NCBI GenBank assembly: GCA_019916065.1
Contig: CM034239.1
Coordinates: 43,106,663 to 43,170,662, forward strand
Direction: 5' to 3'
Origin: Vitellaria paradoxa
Taxonomy: Eukaryota > Streptophyta > Magnoliopsida > Ericales > Sapotaceae
DNA length: 64,000 bases
Shown here: positions 12,148 to 24,464 of the stretch, in pieces
Position numbering within the stretch: position 1 is the first letter of the stretch
Layout: each line of letters begins with the position of its first letter
Position numbers and translations under genes: made by a program
The notes under the pieces: generated by a model
The model's database searches: none
What the model saw: only the letters and a program-made list of their open reading frames with translations
What the model was told of the DNA's origin: nothing

Positions 12148-12283
12148 GGGGGTATTTGGAGGCTCAAAAAAATTCAAAAGTTGGGATTGATGTGATGTAA
12201 AAATGATAAGTGACAAAATTTGATTAGAAAAATTTAAAAATTTTTAAAGTTTTTTGAATTTTTTTGATATGCCAAACGCACTC
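12148..12283. mobile_element. Tourist-like MITE with TTA target duplication
   Basis: 136 bp beginning GGGGGTATTTGGAGGCTC and ending GATATGCCAAACGCACTC. The ends are imperfect inverted repeats. TTA flanks it at 12145-12147 and 12284-12286. The interior has 'gatgtgatgtaaaaatgataagtgac', shared with copies near 12980, 13678 and 16031. TSD and TIR fit the PIF/Harbinger (Tourist) superfamily. Confidence 0.75.
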
Positions 12284-12979
12284 TTACGACAACCACCCAC
12301 GAATCACTCTTATGTTAACTCCCACCATCACCTCTACGACAACTCACCCATTACAACCACTAATTAATCACCCTTATGTCTACATCCACCACTCACACAC
12401 CATGACATTTTCCATTATCACACTCCCATCATTACCTCTTCCGTGATTACTATCTTTTGTCATTTATATCTCTATTCTTGTCTTACCAGCATCTCCACCT
12501 CCGCTCCATCTGAAGATTTTTTAAAAATTTTAAATTTAAGTAGATATTTAAATAAAAATAATTATTCTATTAGTTCTAACATTACTTAGCAATCTAATAA
12601 AGGAACGAGAATACTCATTTCATCATTAATATTATTTAATTTAGCAACAAAACAAAAGAATGAGACTGACAATTTCGTTCCAACATTCATTCTTATTTTA
12701 TTCTTGCATACTAATTAATGTAGCCTAATGTGATGTGTAATTATTGTGGAGTATGAAAGGAATAATAAATAAATAAATAAATAAATAAATATATAAATAC
12801 ATAAAACTTTAGCCTAATAAGTTCATAGACATTCCAGAGTTGTATGGAAAAGTAAAATTATTTAAGTTTAGTTGCACTAACTTACTGAGAAGCCTGAGAT
12901 CGACCAGGAAAAAAAATGAATAAATTAAATTTAAAACAAATTTAGAAACTTGTTGCTATAATATTCAAATAAACTTGAT

Positions 12980-13118
12980 TTTGGGTGTTTGGAGTGTCCA
13001 AAAAAATAAAAAATGAAAACAAAACAAAAGTTGGTATTATTGTGATGTAAAAATGACACATGGTAAAATTTAATTAGAGGAATTTAAATTTTTTTTTAAA
13101 ATTTGGGACGCCAAACTT
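12980..13118. mobile_element. Tourist-like MITE, same family as 12148 copy
   Basis: Begins TTGGGTGTTTGGAGTGTCC and ends TTTGGGACGCCAAACTTTC. The interior 'ttgtgatgtaaaaatgacacatgg' matches the 12148 copy. The target duplication is not clear and the boundaries are approximate. Confidence 0.6.
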
Positions 13119-13402
13119 TCAATTTTTAATATGGTTTATAAAAATAAATAAATAAATAAATAATTTCAGCATAATTAATAAATTTATATACATTTCAGAA
13201 TTATATAAAATATTAAATTATTTGAATTTAGTTGCATTGACGCTCATTGAAATCGGCTTTGAAAAAAAAAAAGTTAAAATTTAAACTTATTTCAGAACTT
13301 TCAAAAATATGAAAATAAACTTGATGAACCCCTATTTTTAACGGAAAGTAAATAATTGCGAGACGGTAAGATATGTTTTCGTTTTAACAAACTGTGCACC
13401 CA

Positions 13403-13556
13403 AGGGGCGTTCAGGGTTTTGAAAAGGTTTAAAAAAAATTAAAAGTTGATTTTAATGTATTATAAAAATAATATATAACGAAATTTGGTTAAAAGAATTT
13501 AAAATTTTTTAAATTTTTTTGAAAAAAAAATTAGGAATGCAACTTCGACGCCCCCT
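13403..13556. mobile_element. Degenerate Tourist-like MITE
   Basis: Begins AGGGGCGTTCAGGGTTTTG and ends CTTCGACGCCCC, giving inverted GGGGCG ends. The interior resembles the 12148 family but is diverged ('taatgtattataaaaataatatataacg'). Confidence 0.5.
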
Positions 13557-13757
13557 AACGTTGGATTTTTAGATACTTTCGACTGTCCCTCGGTGGTTCC
13601 CACTTCCCTCGGAGGAAGAAGTACGGCAACCTTGTGGCTGACAATGCCCCTTTATTTATTTATTTTGTAAAAATTAAGGGTTTGTTTGAAATCTTAAAAA
13701 AGCTCAAAAAAACTTCAAAACTTTTCCAATTCCTCCAATTAAATTTTACTACCTATA

Positions 13758-13916
13758 GGGTTTGTTTGGAGTAAGAAAAAAATGAGATAAATTGTGGTTT
13801 GGGGAGAGTTCGTAATGCGTGCAGTGAGAGAAAAAAGTTGATGTGATATAAAGTTAACAGAGATTTATAGAGATTTTTGGAGATTTTCAACAAATTATTG
13901 CACACCAAACGGGCCC
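13758..13916. mobile_element. Tourist-like MITE nested at the SINE tail
   Basis: Begins GGGTTTGTTTGGAGTAAG and ends GCACACCAAACGGGCCC. The terminal inverted repeats have the form GGGYYYGTTTGG. ATA flanks both sides (13755-13757, 13917-13919). It lies between the outer MITE's left half and the T-rich tail of the SINE. Confidence 0.7.
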
Positions 13917-14117
13917 ATAATTTTTTTTTTGTTAACTCGGAACCCGGTTTATTGCAGATCTCAACGGTCTGCGTAGCCGGTGGGTAAATGGAGGGCAGCT
14001 TGACCCAAGACATTCCCCGTTTAAGTCGAAGGCGCACTCAACGGGATTCAAACCCCTATCTCTGAGCTTACGCCCTCTGGGAGTTATCCGTCGACCGCTA
14101 AGCTAACCCTCGGAGTC
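13917..14117 (-). mobile_element. tRNA-derived SINE, minus strand
   Basis: Read on the minus strand, the head is GGTTAGCTTAGCGGTCGACG (A-box-like) and about 50 bases on comes GGGGTTTGAATCCCGTTGAG (B-box). A tRNA-unrelated body of about 100 bp follows, then an A-rich tail (plus-strand T run 13921-13930). ACCTAT at 13751-13756 and 14118-14123 is the likely target duplication. Confidence 0.75.
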
Positions 14118-15589
14118 ACCTATCATTTTTACATTACATCAACCCTATCTTTTGATTTTTTTGAAACTCCAAATGCCCCTAGTAACTGCTGGTACAAATT
14201 TTATATCATGAACACATGGTATTATTCTAAGCATGTACGTTTCGAGCGAGAAGTAACTCGGCATTAGTTTAACTTATCCCTTACCACATCTACTGGCCCT
14301 ATCACAAAAGATATAAATATTGATTTAATTTTAATCTTAAATATTGTCTAGTAATAAATTTGGTTCATTTATTACTATTTTGTTAATTCAGTTAGTCTTT
14401 ATCTTATAAGTGACGAACATGATGTGACATTTAGATATTCCCTCTGATTGCATTTCACCCACATTTCACTCACTATTCTGATACCTCACGCGCAATAAAT
14501 GTTGAGTGATAGATATTAAATATAAAGCAAATTGTTATATATACAATTATAAGTATAAGATATATGATATCATCATTTTTCTAATTATTTTGTTAATTGT
14601 TTGTTCACTTTATAATACTATAAATATAGCACTTAACACACAAAATCAGGTATGTTCATTATTGGTAACTGAACACTTATATTTCTCTACTTATTCACTC
14701 GAACCTTTTATAACTTTGCCATCAGAGAATCTCTAGTTGAACCTCTCTCCGGTCATTTTTTTTTTAACTTATTTTTTGTTTTACATACTTTTTTTTGCAA
14801 GTTCAATTGATGTTGTGACCATGCGCAGTGATTTTTTTTTTTAATCTCCGCACAGTAACTAATTAGTTATTTATTTTTCTAAAACAAACTCGATTGAAAA
14901 TTTCGTCTCAAAAAAAAAAAAAAAGTTTTAACGTAATAAATTATTAGTCAAATGCAATTGTACTCTTAGTAATAGAAGGATTTCGTTCATCAACTACTGG
15001 ATAATTCATCATCTTCTGTAATGCACATGGCTTACCCAAAAAAAAAAAAAAAAAAAAGAAAGGAAATCAAATACCCATTAAGTGAAGACTTGAACTCTTA
15101 AAAGTTGAAGATGAAGGGCCTTTCAAAAATAAAATAATAATAAATAAATAAAATGAAGGAGCTGAACTAAAATCCCTAATCATTATTTTAACATATATAC
15201 ATAATCATGAAATTTTGTATCGGGTATGAAATCGATTTGTGGGTAATTCACTTACCGATCTCGAATTCGATGATTGTTATTATTTTTTTAAATCAAGCCC
15301 TCCCCATTACGAGCCAATTTTAAAAATACATACCCTTATTAGGTCAGGTTGGGAGTACCCAATCGCGTGAGAGACAAAATTATTATCCTTGATATCATTG
15401 TTTGGAAAAGGATATTTTATATTAAAAAAAGAAAAAAAAAAAAAGAAAACGAGTGAAAAATATAATTTAAATTCCTCAATTAACGAAAACAAAATTGCAT
15501 CATAAGCCTAAGGTAAAAATGGAGATTTTATTTTGCTCCATAATTATACCAACAAAGATTAAGAATAAATTGATAACTTTTAAGATTAA

Positions 15590-15727
15590 GGGTCTGTTTG
15601 GACTCTAGAGCTCTACAAAATTTCAAAAATTTTTACAATTTTTTATAAAATTAAAATTTTTTTACTCAAATCATAAATTACAATTTTTTATAAATTTATA
15701 CAAACTTTTACGACTTGAAACACTTCC
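15590..15727. mobile_element. Tourist-like MITE with TAA target duplication
   Basis: 138 bp from GGGTCTGTTTGGACTC to GACTTGAAACACTTCC. TAA flanks it at 15587-15589 and 15728-15730. The interior is A/T runs only. Confidence 0.7.
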
Positions 15728-15741
15728 TAACACATAATTTA

Positions 15742-15897
15742 GGCCCTGTTTGGCCGACTAAAAAATATCGAAAGTCACTAAACTTTAACCATTTTTTGTA
15801 TTTTTCTTCAATAAAATTTAACACATATCGCCTTTATGTCACATTTTTATACTTTTACTGTACTTTTTCCACTACTCTTTTTCAACCAAACAACTCC
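15742..15897. mobile_element. Tourist-like MITE with TTA target duplication
   Basis: 156 bp from GGCCCTGTTTGGCCGAC to TTTTTCAACCAAACAACTCC. TTA flanks at 15739-15741 and 15898-15900. It sits 14 bp from the previous MITE. An inverted relative lies at 46673-46827. Confidence 0.75.
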
Positions 15898-16030
15898 TTA
15901 ATTGATGGTAAATCTGATTATTAGGTTATAACATAACAAATTAGAATATTATTATAATTATTAGATACATGACTAGTGTGTTAAAAAAGAAAAATTAAGT
16001 GTCAGGTGCATGCAAATTTTAAAAGTGTAA

Positions 16031-16182
16031 GGGCTCGTTTGGGGTCAAAAAAATCAAAAAACTTCAAAAAATTTCAAAAGGTTTCAAATTCTTTCAATCA
16101 TATTTTACCACTTATCATTTTTATATCACATCAATTCCATCTATTAATTTTTTTTTAATTTTTTTGGACTCCAAACGCATCT
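16031..16182. mobile_element. Tourist-like MITE with TAA target duplication
   Basis: 152 bp from GGGCTCGTTTGGGGTC to GGACTCCAAACGCATCT. TAA flanks at 16028-16030 and 16183-16185. This intact copy is the model for the interrupted element at 13678-14180. Confidence 0.8.
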
Positions 16183-16458
16183 TAAATAAAATAATAAAAT
16201 CAAATAGTACCCCACCTGCCGGAATGGTTTTTGGATAAAAGTTGAACATTCCGGTGAAGTAAAATGTCAGAGACTGAATTCCAGTTTTACTGTTGGGTCC
16301 CGGATTCCATTTTCAGGTAGGTCCCGTGCATATGTACTCTCATGAATCACTCACATCACATCTTTCCCATCCCCCCCCCCCCAACACATAAAAAAAAAAA
16401 AAAGGGCTGGTCACTCACTCACATGCGGTCATCTTTTTGTCCGTGGGGACCTGAAGGA

Positions 16459-16488
16459 CACGTGTTGTTAGAGTGGTCCATACGTGGC
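16459..16488. promoter_or_regulatory. Orphan G-box / ABRE-like pair
   Basis: CACGTG (16459-16464) within GGACACGTGTTG, and TACGTGGC (16481-16488), lie 16 bp apart in a balanced-composition stretch. These match core sites for bZIP/bHLH factors. No gene is recognised next to them, so function is unproven. Confidence 0.3.
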
Positions 16489-16950
16489 AGAGATCGATTC
16501 GTCGCAGCCTGCGCTGTCCCTGTAATAAGATAGAGGACCTCGTGAGGTACAACCTTTAAACAATCCACACATTAAATGCATGTCTCCATCTTTGTATCCA
16601 TTTGTGTTAGTATTCCCCCACGCGCACTCCACGCTCGTACCTCGGCTTTTCTTAGTTTTAATTTTTTTTAATGTTTCAATTAAAGGTGCGTTTTATTTGT
16701 TAAAAATTACTGAATAATTTTAAAAATTTTTAAAAATTATTTATTAACTTATAAATTATCTCATTTTATCTCACTCCAGATGTACATTAAATTATGTTGC
16801 CAATTCCAAATAGCACATAGGGAAAAAAACTAAAAATAATAATTAACCATCATTTAGACCTCCTTTTAAACTTTGTAAATTATAAAAAAAAATATAATTT
16901 GACAATATTTTTGTGTGTGTTTTGAAGTACAATTAATATGTCATAATTTA

Positions 16951-17082
16951 GGGGTGTTTGGTTTACTAAAATTCATTAATTTTTTTGTATTTACTTTCAA
17001 TTAAATTTTTATTTACATATCACTTTTATATCAATTTTTTGTACGTATTTTTATTACGCTTTTTTGCCATCCAAACACTCTC
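16951..17082. mobile_element. Tourist-like MITE with TTA target duplication
   Basis: 132 bp from GGGGTGTTTGGTTTAC to TTGCCATCCAAACACTCTC. TTA flanks at 16948-16950 and 17083-17085. Confidence 0.75.
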
Positions 17083-18061
17083 TTAATATAAATGAACAAT
17101 AGAAATTTCGTTTGATTTTATGCAAAATATTTTAGAATTTTGTAGAGTTTTGTAAAAATTTGTATGTAGAGACTTATAAAAATTTTTGTAATTGGTTAAG
17201 ATTTATGGAGATTTTTATAATTCAAATTTTGTATAAATTTATAGAAGATTTTGGAGTTACGTAAAGAACTCCAAACTCTCTCTAGCCATATTCAAGGGCA
17301 CGTATATGTGTGTGTATATATATATATATATATGTATTATAAATTTGATCTTGCCTACACAAATTAAATTAGCTTACTTCATAAATTAACAAATGAGACA
17401 CACTAAGATCATCACGTGATCAAATTTTCACCTCAAATGTTCCATTATATATATACAGGATATGATCAAAAGTCAACGTTAGTCATCATCACTGGGTTGC
17501 CATTTCGTTTGGCTGTTGGAGTGGCACAAATTTGGTATTATCTATATATATATATATATATATATTTGCATTTATAGAGCACTGGTTGTAATCAGAGAAA
17601 AATAATGATGGGTTACAGAAAATTTTCTCCTAGGCCGACAAATTTAGTTTGGATGACAACCAGGAGATACCTTTTCCGGTGGTTTTTTTTTTAATTTTTT
17701 TTTTTAAACCACAATTTGACTGTTTAAGATTTTAGACACGGTATGCAATAACTGCTAATGAAATTGTTGCATAAAACCATAAAATGTAACATCTATACTT
17801 AAATTAATTAAATCTCGAGCTTTAACTTCATTTTTTGAGACAAAGGATTAATGAAAGTAATTACTTATAATTAGTCGTTTGCTTTGTTACATTAATTCAA
17901 AATTATTAGGTGGTTTTATATTTTCTAAAAAAAAAATAATTAAAATCTATGTAATTCCCACAAAGTGATGTCGTCCCCCCCGGGGGCGATGATGAATACC
18001 GTGATCTTCTGTTGTATGTGCCATAGTGCTTCGTATTTCAAACAATATAATAGGAGACAAA

Positions 18062-18230
18062 GGGTGTGTTTGGAGTTGTATAAAAGTGTATAAAATAAAA
18101 TAAAATTATAAACGTAAATGTCTCGTAATTCGTATAGCAAGTGAAGAATTTAAATTTTATTATCTCGTAATTCGTATTTGTAGAGATTTGTAAGATTTTA
18201 TTTTATTTTATTTTGCTCCAAACAGAGCCA
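18062..18230 (+). mobile_element. MITE, family H (see 4691-4858)
   Basis: Begins GGGTGTGTTTGGAGTTG and ends TTTTGCTCCAAACAGAGCC. It has two copies of 'ctcgtaattcgta' inside. It is the inverted equivalent of the copy at 4691-4858. Confidence 0.7.
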
Positions 18231-19226
18231 AAACATCGTACCAAACCCTAATTAATAAGATTGCATGGTTTATATTTGCTTTAATTTGGTTGGGCAAATA
18301 TATACGGAGCTTGTGTTTAATTTTTACCATACTTTGTTTCAAAAACAAATTAACCTTGGCTGCATTCCTATCCTAATAAAACAACAAGATTCAGAAATAA
18401 TGTCTCTCTGACAATTGACACGAAAATAAATTAATTTTTTTATTTCTTTTGAGACAGTCGCTTTAGTGACACTTAAATTTTTATTTAGAAGTGATTTACA
18501 ATTTTAATGTTTTTATATGTGATTAATTTGTTTTACTAACCATCGTAACTGTTCGAGTGATTTGATATCTTCACAAATGCATGTTGATTAGTCTAACACA
18601 CCCACAAATTTCGTGTTTGTTGTGAGAAAATTACTTTCAACTGTAAGTTCAGTATGAGTTCTATATCTCCAAGGTAAGGGATCTCAAATGAATGGCATTT
18701 TACATCTCGATCTTCTAATTTATTTCTCGTCAAGATATAAGTGTTGAAAATTTTATCTCTAATCAAATCTGTTCTCCTGTCTCATCAATCAAATATAAAA
18801 AAAATAATCTCGTAAAAAGTTAACCTTATACTATTTTTAATTTAATACATTATCAAATGCATGGTATATTAATTATCTTTCACCATCTCGATCCTTTCCC
18901 CCATCAATCAGATATAGCCAATAAGTTTTATCAGTTTAATAATTAGTAGATTGATGCATTATATTCGTTATATTTTATGCATGCATGTCAAACTTTAACT
19001 AATAATAGAAACCCAAAGGACTTGGTCAAGTACTGAAGGACAGTGAATACAAAAATAGAACAGTGGTTCGTTAATTGTTTCTTTAATTTAATTTCTTTAA
19101 AGTAATTGCGATTATAATTAATTAAGGAAAATAAGGATTGCAACTAGCTAGAGATACCTGAATTCTGAAGTTTTCAAATAACTTATAATACATATTACCA
19201 TACATCCCCAAATTCAATGACATTCT

Positions 19227-19390
19227 GGTGTGTTTGGAGTGACAAAAAAAAAAGCGAGATAAAGTGAGATAAAATCAGATAAATTGTGGGTTCATAATTT
19301 GTGTAATGAAATAAAAAAATAAATAGCGTTTAAAAATTTTCAATATTTTTTATTATTTTTTAGAATTTTTTGTCATCTCAAATGGAGCCT
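19227..19390. mobile_element. Tourist-like MITE
   Basis: Begins GGTGTGTTTGGAGTGACAAA and ends TTTTGTCATCTCAAATGGAGCC; the ends are inverted repeats. The interior 'gcgagataaagtgagataaaatcagataaattgtgggttcat' pattern is shared, at family level, with copies near 6431, 9475, 10371, 34611 and 37706. Confidence 0.7.
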
Positions 19391-19504
19391 GATATTTTTT
19401 CACACACACATGTATAAAACTCAATTTACCTAACATTATAACTATAAAAGAATAATATGTATCAACTACATTGTCATGTAGATAACAAAACCAAGATTAG
19501 AGGT

Positions 19505-19952
19505 AGGCCTATTCATGCTGTTCTATTCGAATTATTTCAAATTTATAATAGGAAGGAACTGAATTGTCTAAACAGGATATAGGGAACCAAATTAAATTAA
19601 CTGAAATAGTTTGATTTGGTTCCGGTTAGAACTGAATTAATCGAAATAAATATAAGTGTACAATTTCTATTTTATCTATTTTTTTAACAAAATTCATGTT
19701 AGGCAAAATTATATATGTAATTTCTAATTTTATTTCTGTACAAATTTATTATTATCAAAAAAATAAACAAATATATATAAATATCTTCAGTTGTTTGTGT
19801 TTCGCAAGTATAAGAACCATAATTGAATCGAAATATAGTTTAAATGTAAAAAGCAAGCAAATTTAAAACTAAAAATTGAATTAATCAAACCGAAGAACCG
19901 AAATTGAAAATTTGATTTTATTTTCCTATGTCGGTTCAGTTTTGCACACCAC
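19505..19952. mobile_element. hAT-like non-autonomous element
   Basis: Begins near AGGCCTATTCATGCTG and ends TCAGTTTTGCACACCACTA. It is rich in 'aaccgaa/gaattaatcgaaa' words, a pattern common in short plant hAT derivatives that end TAGTGGTGTGCA. No coding capacity; ends uncertain. Confidence 0.45.
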
Positions 19953-20600
19953 TAATGCTAATACCTCGAAGTTAAGGGTACATACATTGTAGCTAGAATT
20001 GAATTTTAGAGGAAAAGGGAATTGAATTTTACATTATTATTAGTACATTTTTCTTACCTAGTAAAAAAAAAAAAAAAAAGAATTTTAGGGGAAAAGAGGG
20101 ATAAAAAAAAAACTTTAAATGCTCTAGATTTTTTTCAAAGCTTCTACCCTATATATATCTTTTATGACGAGCAAAAAGTTATATATGGTTACTCAAAAGG
20201 AATAGAAGTGAAAAAGAAAGGGGAAAGGAGAAATGAGAACAGTATAGAAGTCCTCAACAATTCATATCGTAGTATTAATTATATATGTTATTACAAAACT
20301 TATTGGCTCCATACATGATACATGGTGCTCGTCTCGCACATACTTGGGAAAACGAAACAGGAAGTGCTCGAATTTCACACACACAAAAAGAAAAAAAAAA
20401 AAGAAAAGTGGGGGAGATAAGAAATTAGCAGATTTAGAGGAGTAAAATCTAAATGCAGGGACATGTCGTCGAATTTAGGGTTTTTTTTTTTTTTTTTTTG
20501 ATGGCTTAGAAACATGCATGCACCCAAGTCCACGAACAGCCAAAAGCTCAGATGAATGGTTTGTTTACTGGATAGCTAATAGCTAGCTATGCTGTGGGTT

Positions 20601-21375
20601 TCAAGCACAAGTGGGTGGTATTTTGGGAATTCCTTGGCGTTGGAGTTCCCCCATAACACTGTCAAGAGATGGAGGTTTTAGTCCAATAGGCAGCGGCCGC
20701 CATGGTTTTGATAAAGCATCTCCAATTGCTGCATCGATGCTCTCCTTTGACTGTTAGCCAGCACAGTGGGATCAGTAAGACAAGAAGCTCAATAATTGCG
20801 TGTTTCGAATTCATGGAAGAAATAATTAGCTATACGCATATATATGCACTATACATAGGAGCCAGCTCTCCAAAAGTACTCTTATTATATTATATATATA
20901 TATATATATAACTTATACAGAAATTCCGAATTGAATCTATTAGTTTTATGAAATAAACATAAGAATATTTCATGTTGCAAACTCACTACAATGCAGACAA
21001 ATCGTTTTTCTTTCCTTTTTTTTTTCTTTTTCCTTTTTTTTTTACTATGGAAAAAAATAATGAGCCCGGTAGTAAAAGTTCCTTGATAATTTTTTTTTAA
21101 TAAAAGCTATTTAATCCAAAAATATAACTAAAAAATTCTATCAGAATTATATAATTATATGTGAATCTTTTCTTTTAGGATAACACTTTCAAAGGTAGAA
21201 TTTATTACAATGTTTCGGCTATTAATTATTGTCACATTATTTTGATTGTATTTTCTTATACTATTTTAACTCGACGGTGGAATAACATTGTTGCGTCGTT
21301 GTTGCTACAGGGCCTAGCATTATGGTAACTAGACCAGTAAAGAAAAAGAAAATCAGCAAATAAACACACACACAC

Positions 21376-21423
<48 letters not shown>

Positions 21424-24400
21424 GAAAGACTGTCTCACCGGATGAAAATCCAATGGAGGGTGGGGACCTGTTTGTCTGGTCGGGACACCAATGCCGGGGT
21501 CTACTCTGTACATTGCATGGGGTGGAATCCCAGGGACGGGTGGGGTGGTATATCTCTGCATATATATATATATATATATAGACATGTATGTATATACTAT
21601 TGAGAATCAAATAAACCAAACGTTCCTATAATGGACACCCTAATATGATTGAAGTGCATGTAGATAAAGCCAAACACAAACGATGTACTAATATTCGAAA
21701 AAAGGAGACCAAACAAATAGTAAGGAAACAATATTTACCGCTGTTGCCATCGGCGGTGGAAAGCAAGGTGTTCCCGGTGTAAGAGAACTTGGAACCTGAA
21801 ACGGTAGAAAGATGCCATTAAAAAGAGACATGTAATACGGTAGATTTGAGGGTTTATTATTTTGAATGAAAGAGCCAACTAAAATGTTATAAAATGTTAT
21901 TTTAGCATAAAATTACTCGAGAAAAGTAATATTAAAATGACGTGATAATGATAATATTATAAAAAAAAAAGTGTGCATAAGCTCACAATTATTCATATTA
22001 TTATATTTTATTACCAAGGATTAATTATCACTGCATCATTTTGTTGTAAAAATTGATAACACTATACAACTAGAATTAATATTATTAAAAAAATATATTT
22101 ACCAGAATGATGTGAACCTGTTATGAATAAATTATTTTCAAATAATTATTACAAAAATGTTATATATTAATATTCTAGCACACTTTTTTTAATTTGTTTA
22201 AAATTTTTAGTAGAGTAGTATGTTCTTATACAATTTTATAAAAAAAATTATGAAAAAAACAATAGTTTCCTTGGAAGTAAGGAAATTGGCTTACCCTTTG
22301 GTGGTGTGAGTACTGCCAAAACGAGGGATCTGGTGGTCTTGCTAGAGGAGGAGGATGTGGGGAAGCTGCCCATGCCGCTGCCGGCGGTGGTGGCGGAGAT
22401 GGCGAAGGGATTAGATGTTTAGGCCACAGGTGCATTAACGATTGGTCCATGGGGGGGTGACCCCAAACGTGCAATGGTCTAAAATGTTGCAAGGGTTGCA
22501 TGGGAGGAAAACCCATGGTGGGTGCAAGCCAAGGGCTCATGCTCTTGCTTCCACCTCCGGCGGTGGCGGCACCGTAGATTTGCCGTCTTTGGGTCCAGTT
22601 TGCAGCCTCAGCTTCTCTTGCCAGTAAATGTTTCCGATGCGACCGGTATTTCTGCGCAATCAATAATTTTTCTTCAATTCTCCCCTTTTAATTTAATTTG
22701 AAGAATTTTCTCTTTAATTCACATTAGTATTGATGAAATCACTGAACAACAATAGTGTATAGTTAATTTATGCTTTCATTAGGTTTTAAATTCACACTTT
22801 AATTAGGAGGTTCAACCCATGATGATTTTAACTTATATATATATATATATATATTTAATTTCTATGAATTTTTCATATAACAAAGCCATTTCAGAACCCT
22901 AACTTGTGTTGTCTCTCTTGTTTAAAGGACCGCATACCTATATATCATCAAATTCAATAAAATTATTGATTGAGAAGCTTTCTAAGAAAAACAAAAGGAA
23001 AGAAACAAGAGATAGTGATGATAGTGTCTCCCCTTCTGCTTCTTGGATTTGGATAATATCATGTGCGTGTTGAATGTATACATTCATATATATATATATA
23101 TATATATAAACACACACACACTTCTGTAAACTATATATTAATGAGCAAATTAAGCCTTTATCCTGCGTGCTAAATAAATATGAATTTAAAAAATTTATTC
23201 TCCATCACAAAACTAGACACAGATGCAAATTCTAAAATGGCAAAAGAAACCTTAACCCTAAAAACAGTTCCCATGAAATCTGAAAATCCTATATATATTG
23301 AAGTCTTTTCCATTTAAAATAGGTTTAATTTTACAAAGTAAACTAAAGTGGAAATATATTGTTTTCTTTCACAACCTAGCTAATTAAGAAAAGAGGAGAG
23401 AGGTTCAAGAGAGACACACCTAAGATAAATTTTTCTGCTGGTTCCATTATTAATTTATATGGAAGAAGGAATGACAATCAAAATACAAAAAGAAATAATT
23501 ATTAGTGAAGATATATAGAATTGAGAGAGAGAGAGGGAGGGGGGGTTTACTTGAAGATGGCTAGCAATGTTATGACGAGTGAGACAATCTATTCCCATGA
23601 GCTCCAAAATCCTTGAAGGGACTGCCTTGTCCACACCCAGCTGCTCCACTGCTTGCACAAATCGCCTGTGCAGTTCTGGCGTCCAATCCACCTGCTTAGA
23701 CACAGTTCGAGAATCAACTTCTCTCTTAATTTTAATTTCAGAATTCAAACACATATATGTACACACACGTATATATTATATCTATACCTTTGGATTGCTA
23801 ATCTCTCTCTCTCTCTTTAACATGAGTATAAAGCGTTGAGACGCAAACTAGAGACAGAATACCCATGTCTTAGAAACAACTCACAACTCACGTGAGCTCT
23901 TCCCAATTGCACCCCATGAAGTTTGTGGAAATTCATAAATATGAGAGAGACGAAAAGTATAAACAGATGGAATTAATTAATTGGTAATTTAATTACCTTC
24001 ACCTTCCTCTTCCCATGGGGATTCTTAGATTGTGCTGACGATTTTTTGCCCTTATCAGCTTCCTTGGGAGATGGATTTGCATTTACAGAAGCAGATTCAT
24101 CTCTCTTACTCACAATTTCCTCTCCTTGGTTCGCCGAAGTACCAATCCCTGAACCAGCCGAGACTTTATCTTCCACGTCTTTCCTCGAACTATCATCGAC
24201 TTTCTCAGCCGAGACGGATGTGTTCATCTCCGATTCCTCGCCACCGCTGGCCGAGAACTCGGCCAGGATTTCCGGGTCCATCTCCAAATCGGGCAACAAA
24301 TCTCCGTCGTCCATGCCGACGAAGAGATCGTCGAAGTCAATACTGTCCAGCAAATTCCCACCGGAGAAGTCTGGGAAGTCGTCGCTGTCGCCTCCGATCG

Positions 24401-24464
24401 AAATGCTCTCCATCTCTTCCTCTCTTTCATCCTTGGTGCTCCTCAAAGGTGACACAGCAAGCAT
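20601..24464 (-). CDS. GLK1: GOLDEN2-LIKE transcription activator (GLK1 type), GARP family, complete
   Basis: GLK factors activate nuclear genes for chlorophyll synthesis, light harvesting and chloroplast development. Six exons join in frame with no stop: 24464-23997, 23691-23551, 22651-22295, 21795-21739, 21555-21439, 20750-20601. All introns are GT-AG and phase 0, giving 429 codons (Arabidopsis GLK1 is about 420). Exon 1 starts MLAVSPLRS and holds the acidic block ([20 protein letters not shown], then [10 protein letters not shown]), ending in basic GKRKVK. Exon 2 and the start of exon 3 encode the GARP/Myb-like DNA-binding domain (residues about 157-215): [37 protein letters not shown]. 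Exon 3 is Pro-rich. Exon 6 encodes the C-terminal GCT box, residues [19 protein letters not shown] to the final [10 protein letters not shown]. The reading three codons upstream begins at GTG and is rejected in favour of ATG at 24464. Whether this is GLK1 or GLK2 rests on overall resemblance. Confidence 0.95.
21381..21421 (-). repeat. (CT)20 tract just inside GLK1 intron 5
   Basis: Forty-one bases of perfect GA repeat (CT on the gene's strand), followed by CA and TA repeats, begin about 17 bp downstream of the exon 5 donor (GTGAGA at 21438). Translation through the retained intron stays open until 21256, giving a Ser-Leu repeat tail in place of the GCT box. Confidence 0.9.

Larger units (their letters stand above)
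13678..14180. mobile_element. Tourist-like MITE interrupted by a SINE and a second MITE
   Basis: The left part (13678-13756, GGGTTTGTTTGAAATC to TTTTACTACCTAT) and right part (14118-14180, ACCTATCATTTTTACATTAC to CTCCAAATGCCCCT) join into one copy of the family seen uninterrupted at 16031-16182. The junction carries ACCTAT on both sides, the target duplication of the SINE insertion. Confidence 0.75.
8983..20600. other. Intergenic region dense in MITEs
   Basis: No gene supported over 11.6 kb. It holds at least ten MITE-like copies of about 130-170 bp, some nested, a SINE, a hAT-like element, a 30-bp tandem duplication, AT microsatellites (about 9799-9823, 17317-17333, 17543-17565) and a poly-T of about 20 (11331-11349). 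The segment 16200-16560 has a more balanced composition and two ACGT-core motifs. Below 20600 lies the probable 3' UTR of GLK1 (about 20520-20600). Confidence 0.6.

Noticed and set aside
21381..21421. Ser-Leu repeat protein on the minus strand
   Set aside because: It is the intron 5 CT repeat of GLK1, not an independent coding region.
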